Assembly: GCA_051648365.1 (NCBI GenBank)
Contig: JBOFEZ010000015.1
Coordinates: forward strand, 1-10,275
Origin: JAGNZR01 sp051648365
GTDB taxonomy: Bacteria > Fusobacteriota > Fusobacteriia > Fusobacteriales > Fusobacteriaceae
Reading direction: 5' to 3'
Length of the DNA stretch: 10,275 nucleotides
The notes under the pieces are model-generated. The model was not told the DNA's origin, searched no databases, and was given only the letters and a program-made list of their open reading frames with translations. The position numbers and the translations under genes are program-made. This document shows, piece by piece, positions 1-5,355 of this stretch (its first letter is position 1; each line of letters begins with the position of its first letter).

Positions 1-67
1 ACACTGCTTCTACGATAGAAAATAACAGCTCTAACAGAATAGCTCCAAGGATATTTCGCTTCTTCAT
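1..67 (-). CDS. Small helix-turn-helix protein, N-terminal part (gene split by the window ends)
   Basis: An ATG at 67-65 follows a strong GGAGGT ribosome binding site at 74-79. The 22 complete codons encode MKKRNILGAILLELLFSIVE and so on, a hydrophobic or amphipathic helix with regularly placed Glu. The frame runs off the left edge one base into a codon. The minus-strand frame entering from the right edge (10275 down to 10118) begins with the two missing bases, so the joined product is 74 aa with this helix first and a HTH second. The gene is divergent to the replication origin and rep, a common place for copy-control or maintenance regulators; that role is inference. The N-terminal helix could be a dimerisation helix or a weak membrane segment. 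I do not recognise the family. Confidence 0.75.
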   Translation of the reverse strand, partial: MKKRNILGAILLELLFSIVEAV

Positions 68-161
68 TTTAGTACCTCCAAAGTTGTAGGGAGAAGCTTC
101 TTCCAGTCTAGCCGACCTATACTTATATACAGGATATAGTCTGTATTTCCTTTTTGGAAAA
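68..161 (-). promoter_or_regulatory. Leader and promoter region of the small HTH gene, with dyad repeats
   Basis: This is the stretch upstream of the minus-strand ATG at 67. It holds a 10-bp perfect palindrome AGAAGCTTCT at 92-101 and an inverted repeat ATACAG (127-132) / CTGTAT (141-146) with an 8-bp centre. A possible minus-strand -10 TATATC (138-133) lies within this dyad, with a poor -35 TTTTCC (161-156) 17 bp away. The dyad over the presumed promoter suggests repressor control, but the promoter boxes are weak and the call is tentative. Confidence 0.3.
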
Positions 162-180
162 GGTATTTTTTTATGAATTT

Positions 181-319
181 TTTGTAGAAATTTTTTTGTA
201 GAAATTTTGAAAATTAAAAAAATTTTATACCTGAAATTACCCCTTATTTTTTTAAAAAAAATCATTTAAAAAAAATCTCTTCTCCTTTTTTCTATTTTTA
301 TCTATTTTTACTATTTTTC
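181..319. repeat. AT-rich tandem repeats, putative DNA-unwinding element
   Basis: Three sets of perfect short repeats stand side by side. The 14-mer TTTGTAGAAATTTT occurs twice (181-194, 195-208). The 13-mer TTTAAAAAAAATC occurs twice at a 14-bp period (251-263, 265-277). The 10-mer TCTATTTTTA occurs twice (291-300, 301-310), with a third partial copy CTATTTTTC (311-319). Runs of AT-rich 13-mer-like repeats beside iterons are the usual melting site in iteron plasmids. Confidence 0.7.
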
Positions 320-361
320 CGACCCTTTTTGCCCAGTGTTTCCAAGGGTAAAATGAGGGCA

Positions 362-486
362 ATTCAAACTTTTTGCAAGAACATTCAAACTTTTTGCAAG
401 AACATTCCAACTTTTTGAAAGATGAAAAGGCTCAATTCCAACTTTTTGAAAGATGAAAAGGCTCAATTCCAACTTTTTGAAAGATG
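362..486. repeat. Five Rep-binding iterons in helical phase
   Basis: Copies of the core ATTCMAACTTTTTGMAAGA (M = A or C) start at 362, 383, 404, 435 and 466. The first two are 21-bp tandem units with the A/C variants AAACT and GCAAGAAC. The last three have CAACT and GAAAGATG; the first two of these belong to perfect 31-bp units. Start-to-start distances are 21, 21, 31 and 31 bp, close to two and three helical turns, so all cores face the same side of the DNA. They lie just upstream of rep, which is typical of Rep binding sites that also govern copy number and incompatibility. Confidence 0.85.
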
Positions 487-510
487 GTTTTTTTATGATG
501 TGTTTATGTT

Positions 511-587
511 CAAAAATAAAATATTTTTTTGAATTTCAGATCATTTTGAGGCAGGATAAATTACACTAAATTTTAAAGGGGGAAAGA
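511..587 (+). promoter_or_regulatory. rep leader: small dyad, motif copy and RBS
   Basis: An AT-only dyad, AAAAATA (512-518) / TATTTTT (522-528), is followed by a possible -35 TTGAAT (529-534) and -10 GATAAA (555-560), but the 20-bp gap is too long for a good promoter. The 10-mer TTTAGTGTAA, which recurs twice elsewhere between genes, lies at 570-561 on the minus strand. The ribosome binding site is AAAGGGGGA at 575-583. The dyad may be where Rep dimers repress their own gene, as in related plasmids; nothing in the bases proves it. Confidence 0.3.
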
Positions 588-1865
588 ATGAAACTTTATT
601 GCCATTCTGTTTTAACAAACAATAAATCTCAAGACAACAAGCTTATTAAAAATGCCTGTGAAAAAATTGTGCTGAATATTTTTTTGAAGGCTCAAATTGA
701 AATGAAAAAAGAGGTTGAAAAACTTCTTATTAATCAGTACGGTGGAAAGGAATTGGAGGATATTTCAAGAGCACTTTTTTCAGGAAGGGTTGAGAATTTC
801 AGCTTTAATTTAGAGGTTTTAAAAGAAAATCTGAGAGAAAAGGCTGTGGAAAAATATTCAGAGATTCAGGAACTTAATCTTACAAAATTGGCAAAGGAAA
901 ACAGTATTAATATTACAAGAATCAGGGAGGAATTGCAGAATCTAGGGGGGAAATGGTTCGTCTTCAATTTCATCAACAGAAAAAAAATTCCCAAGGAACT
1001 TCGGAGCCGGGTAGTGAAAGAGGTGAATTTTGTCCAAACAGAGAGAGGATTGTTTTTCCGTTATCAAATTCCTGTACCCGTGTTGAACTTTCTAGTTTTT
1101 CCTGACCAATATTCCGCAATAGATATGGAGATAATAAAAAATCTCAAATTCAAATACTCTATAAAATTCTATCTGCTAGTCCTAGACCATAAAAAGCGGG
1201 GAATTCTTCAATTAACAAAACAGGAGTTGCTAGAATCTTTCTCTCTTCCTACAAGCTACTCTAAGGATCGGAATCTTTTTCTCAATAAGTTTTTGCTTCC
1301 AACTTTGAAAGAATTGAAAAAGGTAGCAAAGTTAAAACTGACCTATGATTTCAAACAGGATTATTCTTTTTATGAGCTGGAATTGAGAATCGAAAGAAAC
1401 CACAATGTTTTTTCAAAAAAAATTTTGGATAAGATAGAGTTCGCCCAAAGAAATATCTACATAAAAAAATCCTGGGACAAAAAAGCTCATGATTTCCTTC
1501 TGGATCTTTATAACGATAGAGGAGAGGAAATGGTAAGGAAACTTCTTCAGAATGCTTATGAGAAGCTCAATAGCCCTATAAAAACCACTCTAGCAAACTA
1601 TTTTTTATTAATTTCTAAAAAAATTGAGGTAGAGATGCAGAAAGTGAAGATTGAGACTCCTCTGCCACCTGAAATTTTGTTTTCAGAAGATAAAAAAATA
1701 TCAGGCTGGGAATATTACAAAAGCCTCACCTCTTCAGATCAGAAAATTTATGAAAATCTTGCTCGGATGCTCTTTGAAGAAAAGCTAGGTACAAAAAAAT
1801 ATCCAGAGGAGTGTTTCCGGGCAGCTTTTCGTTCCATGATAAACGAACTTATAGAGATGGAATGA
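588..1865 (+). CDS. Plasmid replication initiator protein, Rep_3/RepB family
   Basis: This 425-aa protein would bind the upstream iterons, open the origin and load the host replication machinery. The clearest family signature is the second winged-helix domain at about residues 172-270. There YSAIDMEIIKNLKFKYSIKF fits the usual pattern of a Tyr, an Ile/Leu-rich helix and an S/K-Y-S-I-R/K-x-Y motif. It is followed by a turn, the helix LTKQELLESF and a conserved closing strand (FYELELRIER). Residues about 60-165 would form the first winged helix. The protein is longer than the usual 230-330 aa, with extra N-terminal helices and a C-terminal extension of about 145 residues without a recognised domain. 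The ATG follows AAAGGGGGA by a normal distance. The gene's base composition is visibly less AT-rich than that of the accessory genes from 7 to 10 kb. Its position behind iterons supports the call strongly. Confidence 0.88.
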   Translation: MKLYCHSVLTNNKSQDNKLIKNACEKIVLNIFLKAQIEMKKEVEKLLINQYGGKELEDISRALFSGRVENFSFNLEVLKENLREKAVEKYSEIQELNLTKLAKENSINITRIREELQNLGGKWFVFNFINRKKIPKELRSRVVKEVNFVQTERGLFFRYQIPVPVLNFLVFPDQYSAIDMEIIKNLKFKYSIKFYLLVLDHKKRGILQLTKQELLESFSLPTSYSKDRNLFLNKFLLPTLKELKKVAKLKLTYDFKQDYSFYELELRIERNHNVFSKKILDKIEFAQRNIYIKKSWDKKAHDFLLDLYNDRGEEMVRKLLQNAYEKLNSPIKTTLANYFLLISKKIEVEMQKVKIETPLPPEILFSEDKKISGWEYYKSLTSSDQKIYENLARMLFEEKLGTKKYPEECFRAAFRSMINELIEME

Positions 1866-1912
1866 AAGGTCTTATAATAAAAAAAATGTAAAATGTGAGA
1901 AAAATGGATTAA

Positions 1913-1947
1913 AAAAGCCTGGAACATAAGGGGGTGTCCAGGCTTTT
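1913..1947 (+). terminator. Terminator after rep
   Basis: An 11-bp perfect stem, AAAAGCCTGGA (1913-1923) with TCCAGGCTTTT (1937-1947), encloses a 13-nt loop, 48 bases after the rep stop codon. The T-run is formed by the 3' arm, as in many rho-independent terminators. The flanking A-run could make it work in both directions. Confidence 0.8.
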
Positions 1948-2087
1948 GCGGGGGGATAATTAAGATGTCGAATCTAACTTAATTTACTAAAAAAATATTA
2001 AAGTTCCTTTAAAAAATCAGGAAAAATTTTATACGATTTTGTGTTATTTTCAGATCTGAGCTTTTATTATGAAGATTTTTTTAGTTC

Positions 2088-2618
2088 TTATTTTTCATCA
2101 TCTCCACAGTCATTCTCCATGTTCATTTGATAATTCCATGAGGAATTTATATTAAAATATAATAGCAGTTCCTCAAAGGTATTGAAGAGCCCTAAAAGAG
2201 ATGTCATTTCAGTCTTGACAACTTTAAATTCTGCATCGTGTTCTGTGATCCTTGTGTGTTGTTCTCCTCTAAAACTATGTTTACGTGGACAAGAAGAGGA
2301 ATCCATTTTCACAGTAACAATATTCACACGTTTTTCAAGGGTAAGACTGTTACCTTCACTATTAAATCCAATATGTTCTGATGGAGAAATAAGTTGGAGA
2401 TTACCTTTAAAATATTCGGCAGAATTAACACTGTTAAATATCATCGTCCCAAAATCAATTTCTTCCATAAAATCTTCCAGAAGACCGTTTATTATGGAAT
2501 TTTCTGTGGCATCAATCCTTTCGGCATAATTTTGAAGTGCATAATTTAGATTTTCAGGTATCTTAAACTGCTTTCTTTGGAGCTCTCTGCTGTCTGCAAG
2601 TACTAATTTTCTTTTCAT
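2088..2618 (-). CDS. Ribbon-helix-helix DNA-binding protein, probable plasmid maintenance regulator
   Basis: This 176-aa protein has an N-terminal ribbon-helix-helix (CopG/MetJ-like) fold. The strand RKQFKIPE (about residues 15-22) is followed by helix NLNYALQNYAERI, the turn DATENS and helix IINGLLEDFM. This is the usual pattern for a dimeric operator-binding protein. The remaining ~120 residues are not recognised; they include SSCPRKHSFRGEQH at about 108-121 and an acidic tail, NDCGDDEK. The ATG lies 5 bases after CGAGGAGA, and a good promoter stands 30 bp upstream. It is convergent with rep. By position it may serve in partition or copy control, which is inference. Beyond a weak AT hairpin, TTAAAG/CTTTAA at 1998-2012, there is no obvious terminator of its own. 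Confidence 0.65.
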   Translation of the reverse strand: MKRKLVLADSRELQRKQFKIPENLNYALQNYAERIDATENSIINGLLEDFMEEIDFGTMIFNSVNSAEYFKGNLQLISPSEHIGFNSEGNSLTLEKRVNIVTVKMDSSSCPRKHSFRGEQHTRITEHDAEFKVVKTEMTSLLGLFNTFEELLLYFNINSSWNYQMNMENDCGDDEK

Positions 2619-2648
2619 CGTTTCTCCTCGTGTGTCTTTTGGTACTTC

Positions 2649-2677
2649 ATTTTAACACACAAAAAAACTATAAACAA
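2649..2677 (-). promoter_or_regulatory. Sigma-70-type promoter of the ribbon-helix-helix gene
   Basis: On the minus strand, TTGTTT (2677-2672) is separated by exactly 17 bp from TAAAAT (2654-2649), about 30 bp upstream of the ATG at 2618. The spacer carries a run of seven T followed by GTGTGT. Confidence 0.6.
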
Positions 2678-2754
2678 GCGAAAGAGAATAAAAAATAGAA
2701 TTTTAATTTGCTCTTTCTGTACTAGGCTCGTTTCCTCTCTCTAACTCATTAAGG

Positions 2755-2804
2755 CCTAGCATCGTTTTTTTGTCCTTTTGCACTAATCGACCATTTTTCC
2801 CAAT
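2755..2804. repeat. Intergenic direct-repeat element, copy A
   Basis: This stretch starts CCTAGCATCGTTTTTTT and matches the segment at 10014-10064 at about 84% of positions by eye, including GTxxTTTTGCACxAATCxACxA and CAATAAAA. Both copies run directly into a terminator hairpin with AAGGGATA in its 5' arm. Copy B follows the stop codon of the HAD gene directly. Copy A has no plus-strand gene in front of it, so it looks like the orphaned 3' end of a former operon or a module boundary. Confidence 0.6.
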
Positions 2805-2840
2805 AAAAAAAGGGATATCCGTTTGGGTATCTCTTTTTTT
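2805..2840. terminator. Bidirectional terminator hairpin
   Basis: A 16-bp stem, AAAAAAAGGGATATCC (2805-2820) with GGGTATCTCTTTTTTT (2825-2840), closes a GTTT loop with two G-T pairs. A and T runs on both sides would let it stop transcripts in either direction. It shields the XRE-regulator promoter from upstream transcription. No plus-strand gene ends just before it. Confidence 0.7.
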
Positions 2841-2909
2841 ATTTATATGATAGTCTGTTTAGTGTTTAGTGTAAAAAACTAGTTGCAAAACACATAAATC
2901 ATGAATAAT

Positions 2910-2996
2910 GTCCTATCAACCCTTTAAAATGTCCTATAAAAACACTGCTTTTGTCCTGTTAAATGTCTTGTTTTTTGTCTGTTCAGAGATTATAAT
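2910..2996 (+). promoter_or_regulatory. Promoter with operator array for the XRE regulator
   Basis: The promoter is TTGTTT (2968-2973), 17 bp, then TATAAT (2991-2996), about 40 bp before the regulator's ATG. Five direct repeats related to GTCCTRT lie over and upstream of it: GTCCTAT at 2910 and 2931, GTCCTGTT at 2953, GTCTTGTT at 2965 and GTCTGTT at 2977. Spacings are 21, 22, 12 and 12 bp. The fourth overlaps the -35 and the fifth sits in the spacer, so a bound protein would block RNA polymerase. The natural candidate is the XRE protein itself; this is inference. Confidence 0.7.
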
Positions 2997-3035
2997 AAAA
3001 TCAAGATAAAACAGATACGAAACGGGAGGATAACA

Positions 3036-4007
3036 ATGAAACTAAATATCACTTTAAATCAAGAGCAGAGGAGATCAATTGGAGAAAAAATTAAGGAGGC
3101 TAGATTAAAGCATCCAGCATTATTCAAACAAGAAATTTTAGCTGCTGAAATCAATTGTAATGTAAAAACTATTAGCCGTGCTGAAAATGGTGGAGATATA
3201 TCTGTAGAAACATTATTTGAAATTTCTCAAAAGCTGGAGCTAGTATTACCTGAATTTCTAATGGGAAAAAAACTTGTAAATGAGATCTCAAAATTTGAAT
3301 TATTGTTGGATGAAGAAATTTCTTCAAATACCCATGATATACTTTGTGATTCTCTTGAATTAGAAGACTACGAACTTATAGAGGAGCTTGTTGAATTTTT
3401 AGAAAATAGAAATAAAGAATCAAAATTAAGTTTAACAGAAAAAATCAAACAAGAGAAAAAAATCAAAAAATTATGTGACTCTTTAAAAGAGAATGATATT
3501 AAAATATTTATTGAAACAATTAAAGATTCTATTTGTTATATTACAAAAAAAATGATGAATATTGAAACTGACTGGTTCCTCACAGAAGAAGAAATAAAAA
3601 ATAGGATAGAAGAAGAATTTGAAGATGTTGAAAAAAAACCAGTATATGGTGGTAAATTCCATAATTTAATGGATAAAAAAATTCTTCATTTCTATAAAGC
3701 TAATTCTAATAAAATAAATCAATTAAATGAATCTAACTATATACTTGTAAAAAACAAAGATTACTCGAAATTAATTGAAAGCTATGGAATTGCAATTGAA
3801 ACAGCCGAAGGAAATATGGAAATTATAAAAAGGTTTATGGACAATCTCAAATTGGAATCTGAGCTATTTGAAATTACGGATTCGAAACTGGAAGCTATAA
3901 GAACTTGGTTAAAATCAGATAAAAAGGGATACCCTTATGCTACTTGTGAAGTATTGAATTTGATAGAAAAATGTGGTGGCTATTTAGATTCAACAAAAGA
4001 GTATTAG
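3036..4007 (+). CDS. XRE-family transcriptional regulator with a long C-terminal domain
   Basis: This is a 323-aa protein. Residues about 13-70 form an XRE/Cro-type helix-turn-helix: the helix IGEKIKEARL, then the scaffold and recognition helices FKQEILAAEINCNVKTISRA, then SVETLFEISQKLELVLPEFL. The remaining 250 residues look mainly helical and highly charged (KIKQEKKIKKLCDSLKEND, for example) and match no family I can name. The layout resembles XRE regulators with a sensor or protein-binding C-terminus (Rgg/PlcR-like), but no TPR pattern is clear. The ATG follows CGGGAGGA by 6 bases. A 72-aa gene starts 28 bp after its stop with its own RBS, so the two form one operon. The repeat array over its promoter suggests autoregulation. 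Confidence 0.75.
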   Translation: MKLNITLNQEQRRSIGEKIKEARLKHPALFKQEILAAEINCNVKTISRAENGGDISVETLFEISQKLELVLPEFLMGKKLVNEISKFELLLDEEISSNTHDILCDSLELEDYELIEELVEFLENRNKESKLSLTEKIKQEKKIKKLCDSLKENDIKIFIETIKDSICYITKKMMNIETDWFLTEEEIKNRIEEEFEDVEKKPVYGGKFHNLMDKKILHFYKANSNKINQLNESNYILVKNKDYSKLIESYGIAIETAEGNMEIIKRFMDNLKLESELFEITDSKLEAIRTWLKSDKKGYPYATCEVLNLIEKCGGYLDSTKEY

Positions 4008-4035
4008 AAAATTTAAAAATAAGGAGGCTATTATT

Positions 4036-4254
4036 GTGGAATTAAGAGTATTTAAAAGTGGTGATAAAGTTCAAGAATTTGTAAACTATGCTTTAGCAAT
4101 CAAAAAAGAAATTAGTTCTTATAAATTTAAGGAATTCTTAGATATAAATTGGTGGTGGCTAACAGTTGCTACAATGCCTAATCAAGTAAAGAGAAATATT
4201 ATAAGAGGTATTTATGATGTGGAAGAAATAATAGATACACAATACAGATTCTAG
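4036..4254 (+). CDS. Small protein of unknown function, operon partner of the XRE regulator
   Basis: This 72-residue product starts at a GTG, 8 bases after a full AAGGAGG at 4021-4027, which decides the start. It is soluble, with no signal peptide or membrane segment. A Trp-rich stretch, INWWWLTVATMPNQVKR, lies at about residues 37-53 and is followed by a basic/acidic C-terminus. I do not recognise it. Its tight coupling to the XRE gene (28 bp) and the shared terminator at 4307 suggest a partner of the regulator, for example an anti-repressor or the second half of a toxin-antitoxin-like pair. Neither is shown by the sequence. Confidence 0.6.
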   Translation: MELRVFKSGDKVQEFVNYALAIKKEISSYKFKEFLDINWWWLTVATMPNQVKRNIIRGIYDVEEIIDTQYRF

Positions 4255-4306
4255 GAATCAAGCTCCGGTTTGTTCCCAAAATCGTATCATTGGAAAAATA
4301 GAAATC

Positions 4307-4350
4307 AAGGGATAACATCAATTCATTTTGACGTTATCCCTTTTCTTTTC
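4307..4350. terminator. Bidirectional terminator between convergent genes, copy 1
   Basis: The stem has 15 base pairs: AAGGGATAACATCAA (4307-4321) and TTGACGTTATCCCTT (4328-4342), with a 6-nt loop. The single A-C mismatch on the plus strand is a G-U pair on the minus strand. It is followed by TTCTTTTC on the plus strand. It ends the XRE operon and also lies downstream of the decayed HTH gene on the other strand. The 36-bp hairpin is base-for-base identical to that at 10071-10106. Confidence 0.75.
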
Positions 4351-4363
4351 CTAATTTCCTTCC

Positions 4364-4499
4364 CTATATCTTCAAAAACTCCCCTCTTATCTCCTCAGAA
4401 AGTTTCTTGTGCTTACGACTGAAACTTGCCTTAGAGGTTCCTAGAAGTTCTGCTAGTTTTGCATCTGAGATTCTCCCAACAACTAGTAGAAAACAAACT
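4364..4499 (-). pseudogene. Decayed second copy of the small HTH gene
   Basis: The last 35 codons (ISDAKLAELLGTSKASFSRK to the C-terminus LKI, stop at 4364) give exactly the same protein as the copy at 10118-10275. Their six base differences are all synonymous. Upstream of these codons the copy is broken. The motif TGTTGGGAGA joins directly to ATCTCAGATG, removing 41 bp and shifting the frame. A further in-frame gap of about 9 bp precedes it (FSLFSTSCWE here, LLFSIVEAVCWE in the intact copy). Its start has been replaced by the 3' end and terminator of the secreted-protein gene, so it has no RBS. An open frame extends upstream to 4606, but that part lies inside the other gene in another frame and is not real. 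Confidence 0.75.
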
Positions 4500-4523
4500 A
4501 AAAAGAGGTCACAAGTGTGACCT
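4500..4523 (-). terminator. Terminator of the minus-strand secretory cluster
   Basis: On the minus strand, an 8-bp stem AGGTCACA (4523-4516) / TGTGACCT (4513-4506) with a very short loop is followed by CTTTTT (4505-4500). It lies just after the stop codon at 4531. Confidence 0.7.
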
Positions 4524-4530
4524 CCTTCTT

Positions 4531-4986
4531 TTACTTCAATTTCTCTAAGTATCCGGCATCTAAAGAAACTCCCATTCCGCAACTTCCAGAATCCTCTACA
4601 GTGCAAAGATCTGTGAAATTCTGAAAATAAAGCATATCATGAATAAACTTTAAACTGCCTACGATTTCATTATCAAGGGATTTTATAAAATAATTTTCAT
4701 TGAAAAAACCTAGACTGTTACCTTTGTTATCGACTAAAGATAATTTTTCATTTTTATATACGACTGTTCCTTCAAAGGTCCCAATATTACCCGAATTATT
4801 GACATTTGAAATTTCAATTTCATATATATCAGAATTCGTTTCAGATTTAGATATGATTATTGTTAAATTATTAGGGTCAATTTTCTCCCATTTTCCAACT
4901 ACTTTTTGCAAAATAGAAGAAGAACTTTCTTGAGAATAAGTACCTACTGAAAAAATCATCATAAAAGTAATAAAAAGTTTTTTCAT
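4531..4986 (-). CDS. Secreted or periplasmic protein of unknown function
   Basis: This 151-aa protein begins with a classical signal peptide: MKK, the hydrophobic stretch LFITFMMIFSVG, then TYSQ, with cleavage probably near residue 18-20. No lipobox Cys is present. The mature part starts with SSSILQKVVGKWEKID, in which VVGKWEK followed by short beta-strand-like segments (FEGTVVYKNEKLSLVDNKG) resembles small lipocalin-like or copper-resistance-type barrels. It also has two Cys near the end (DLCTVEDSGSCG) that may form a disulfide. An in-frame ATG at 4998 exists, but GGAGGTG overlaps that codon and is correctly spaced for the ATG at 4986, so the latter is the start. It is the last gene of the minus-strand cluster, 27 bp after the short SNase copy. 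Confidence 0.65.
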   Translation of the reverse strand: MKKLFITFMMIFSVGTYSQESSSSILQKVVGKWEKIDPNNLTIIISKSETNSDIYEIEISNVNNSGNIGTFEGTVVYKNEKLSLVDNKGNSLGFFNENYFIKSLDNEIVGSLKFIHDMLYFQNFTDLCTVEDSGSCGMGVSLDAGYLEKLK

Positions 4987-5013
4987 AAACACCTCCATAA
5001 TCTTAAAAAATAT

Positions 5014-5235
5014 CTACTTATTTTTTCTTCTAAATTCCCAAGGAGCCATTGGATTTGAATTCTGCCATAATCCAATTTTTTTCTCAGGAGCATCTATTCC
5101 GTAGAAACGGACTCTTACAGATTTCCCATTGGTTAGGACAGTGATAGTATCTCCGTCTGCTACCTTGGTAACTTTTCCAGTAAATGTAAAGATAAAATTA
5201 CAGACAATAAAAAATAATAAGGTGATTCTTTTCAT
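5014..5235 (-). pseudogene. Thermonuclease (SNase) copy with internal 78-codon deletion
   Basis: This 73-aa frame matches the full nuclease at 6406-6861 from its signal peptide to GIDAPEKK (residue 53), then jumps in frame to IGLWQNSNPMAPWEFRRKNK. The missing part is exactly 234 bp. In the intact gene the gap is bounded by two copies of TTTTTCTCA (6470-6478 and 6704-6712), and only one remains here. The copy keeps the residues equivalent to Asp21, Arg35, Asp40 and Glu43 of staphylococcal nuclease. It has lost the YGR segment with catalytic Arg87 and most of the fold, so nuclease activity is unlikely. RBS (GAGGAA), signal peptide and frame are intact, so a short secreted peptide could still be made. 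Homology to the intact copy continues about 13 bp past the stop. Confidence 0.8.
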
Positions 5236-5299
5236 TTCTTCCTCAAGTGCAGTGAGTATCCCAGTTTTAGTGTAAATTTAAAAAACAAAATAAATATTT

Positions 5300-5351
5300 T
5301 GCCTTCTTGGCTGCTAAGGGTGTAATCCATTAACAACTAAGGAGGCTTTTT
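5300..5351. other. Long-loop hairpin in the gap between the charged protein and the short SNase copy
   Basis: GCCTTCTTGG at 5300-5309 can pair with CTAAGGAGGC ending at 5346 (two G-U pairs), with a loop of about 26 nt. A T-run follows on the plus strand, but no plus-strand gene precedes it. On the minus strand it would sit inside the operon transcript and could process or attenuate it. The 120-bp gap also holds TTTAGTGTAA at 5266-5275. Confidence 0.35.
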
Positions 5352-5355
5352 ATAT

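Larger units (their letters stand above)
164..490. other. Plasmid replication origin (iteron type)
   Basis: This gene-free stretch combines the parts of an iteron-controlled theta origin. There is an extremely AT-rich segment with short tandem repeats (about 164-320), then a short GC-richer spacer (318-361). Five directly repeated iterons (362-486) lie about 100 bp upstream of a Rep_3-type initiator gene. In known plasmids of this type, Rep monomers bind the iterons and melt the adjacent AT-rich element. I found no good DnaA box: the nearest, TTATATACA at 123-131, misses the consensus TTATNCACA at a key position. That this is the origin is inference from layout and repeats. Confidence 0.8.

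Noticed and set aside
123..131. TTATATACA as a DnaA box
   Set aside because: It differs from TTATNCACA at a conserved position and stands alone.
362..486. CRISPR-like array
   Set aside because: The units are tandem with 0-10 bp between cores and identical spacers, as in iterons; no cas genes are present.
2182..2529. A 115-codon plus-strand frame within the ribbon-helix-helix gene
   Set aside because: It lies opposite a gene with a good RBS, promoter and recognisable fold; it has no RBS and an implausible composition.
4036..4254. Peptide pheromone for an Rgg/PlcR-like reading of the XRE protein
   Set aside because: The 72-aa product has no signal peptide or export motif and is too long and soluble for such a peptide.
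4364..4606. An 80-aa minus-strand frame that could be read as a complete HTH protein
   Set aside because: Its first ~35 residues lie inside the secreted-protein gene in another frame, there is no RBS, and a terminator falls within it. Only the last 35 codons are homologous to the intact HTH gene.
4987..4998. Upstream start (ATG at 4998) for the secreted protein
   Set aside because: The GGAGGTG site overlaps this codon and is correctly spaced for the ATG at 4986, which also gives a cleaner signal peptide.
5300..5346. Integron attC-type site or riboswitch in the hairpin
   Set aside because: No GTTRRRY/RYYYAAC core pairs and no match to a riboswitch class I can name.
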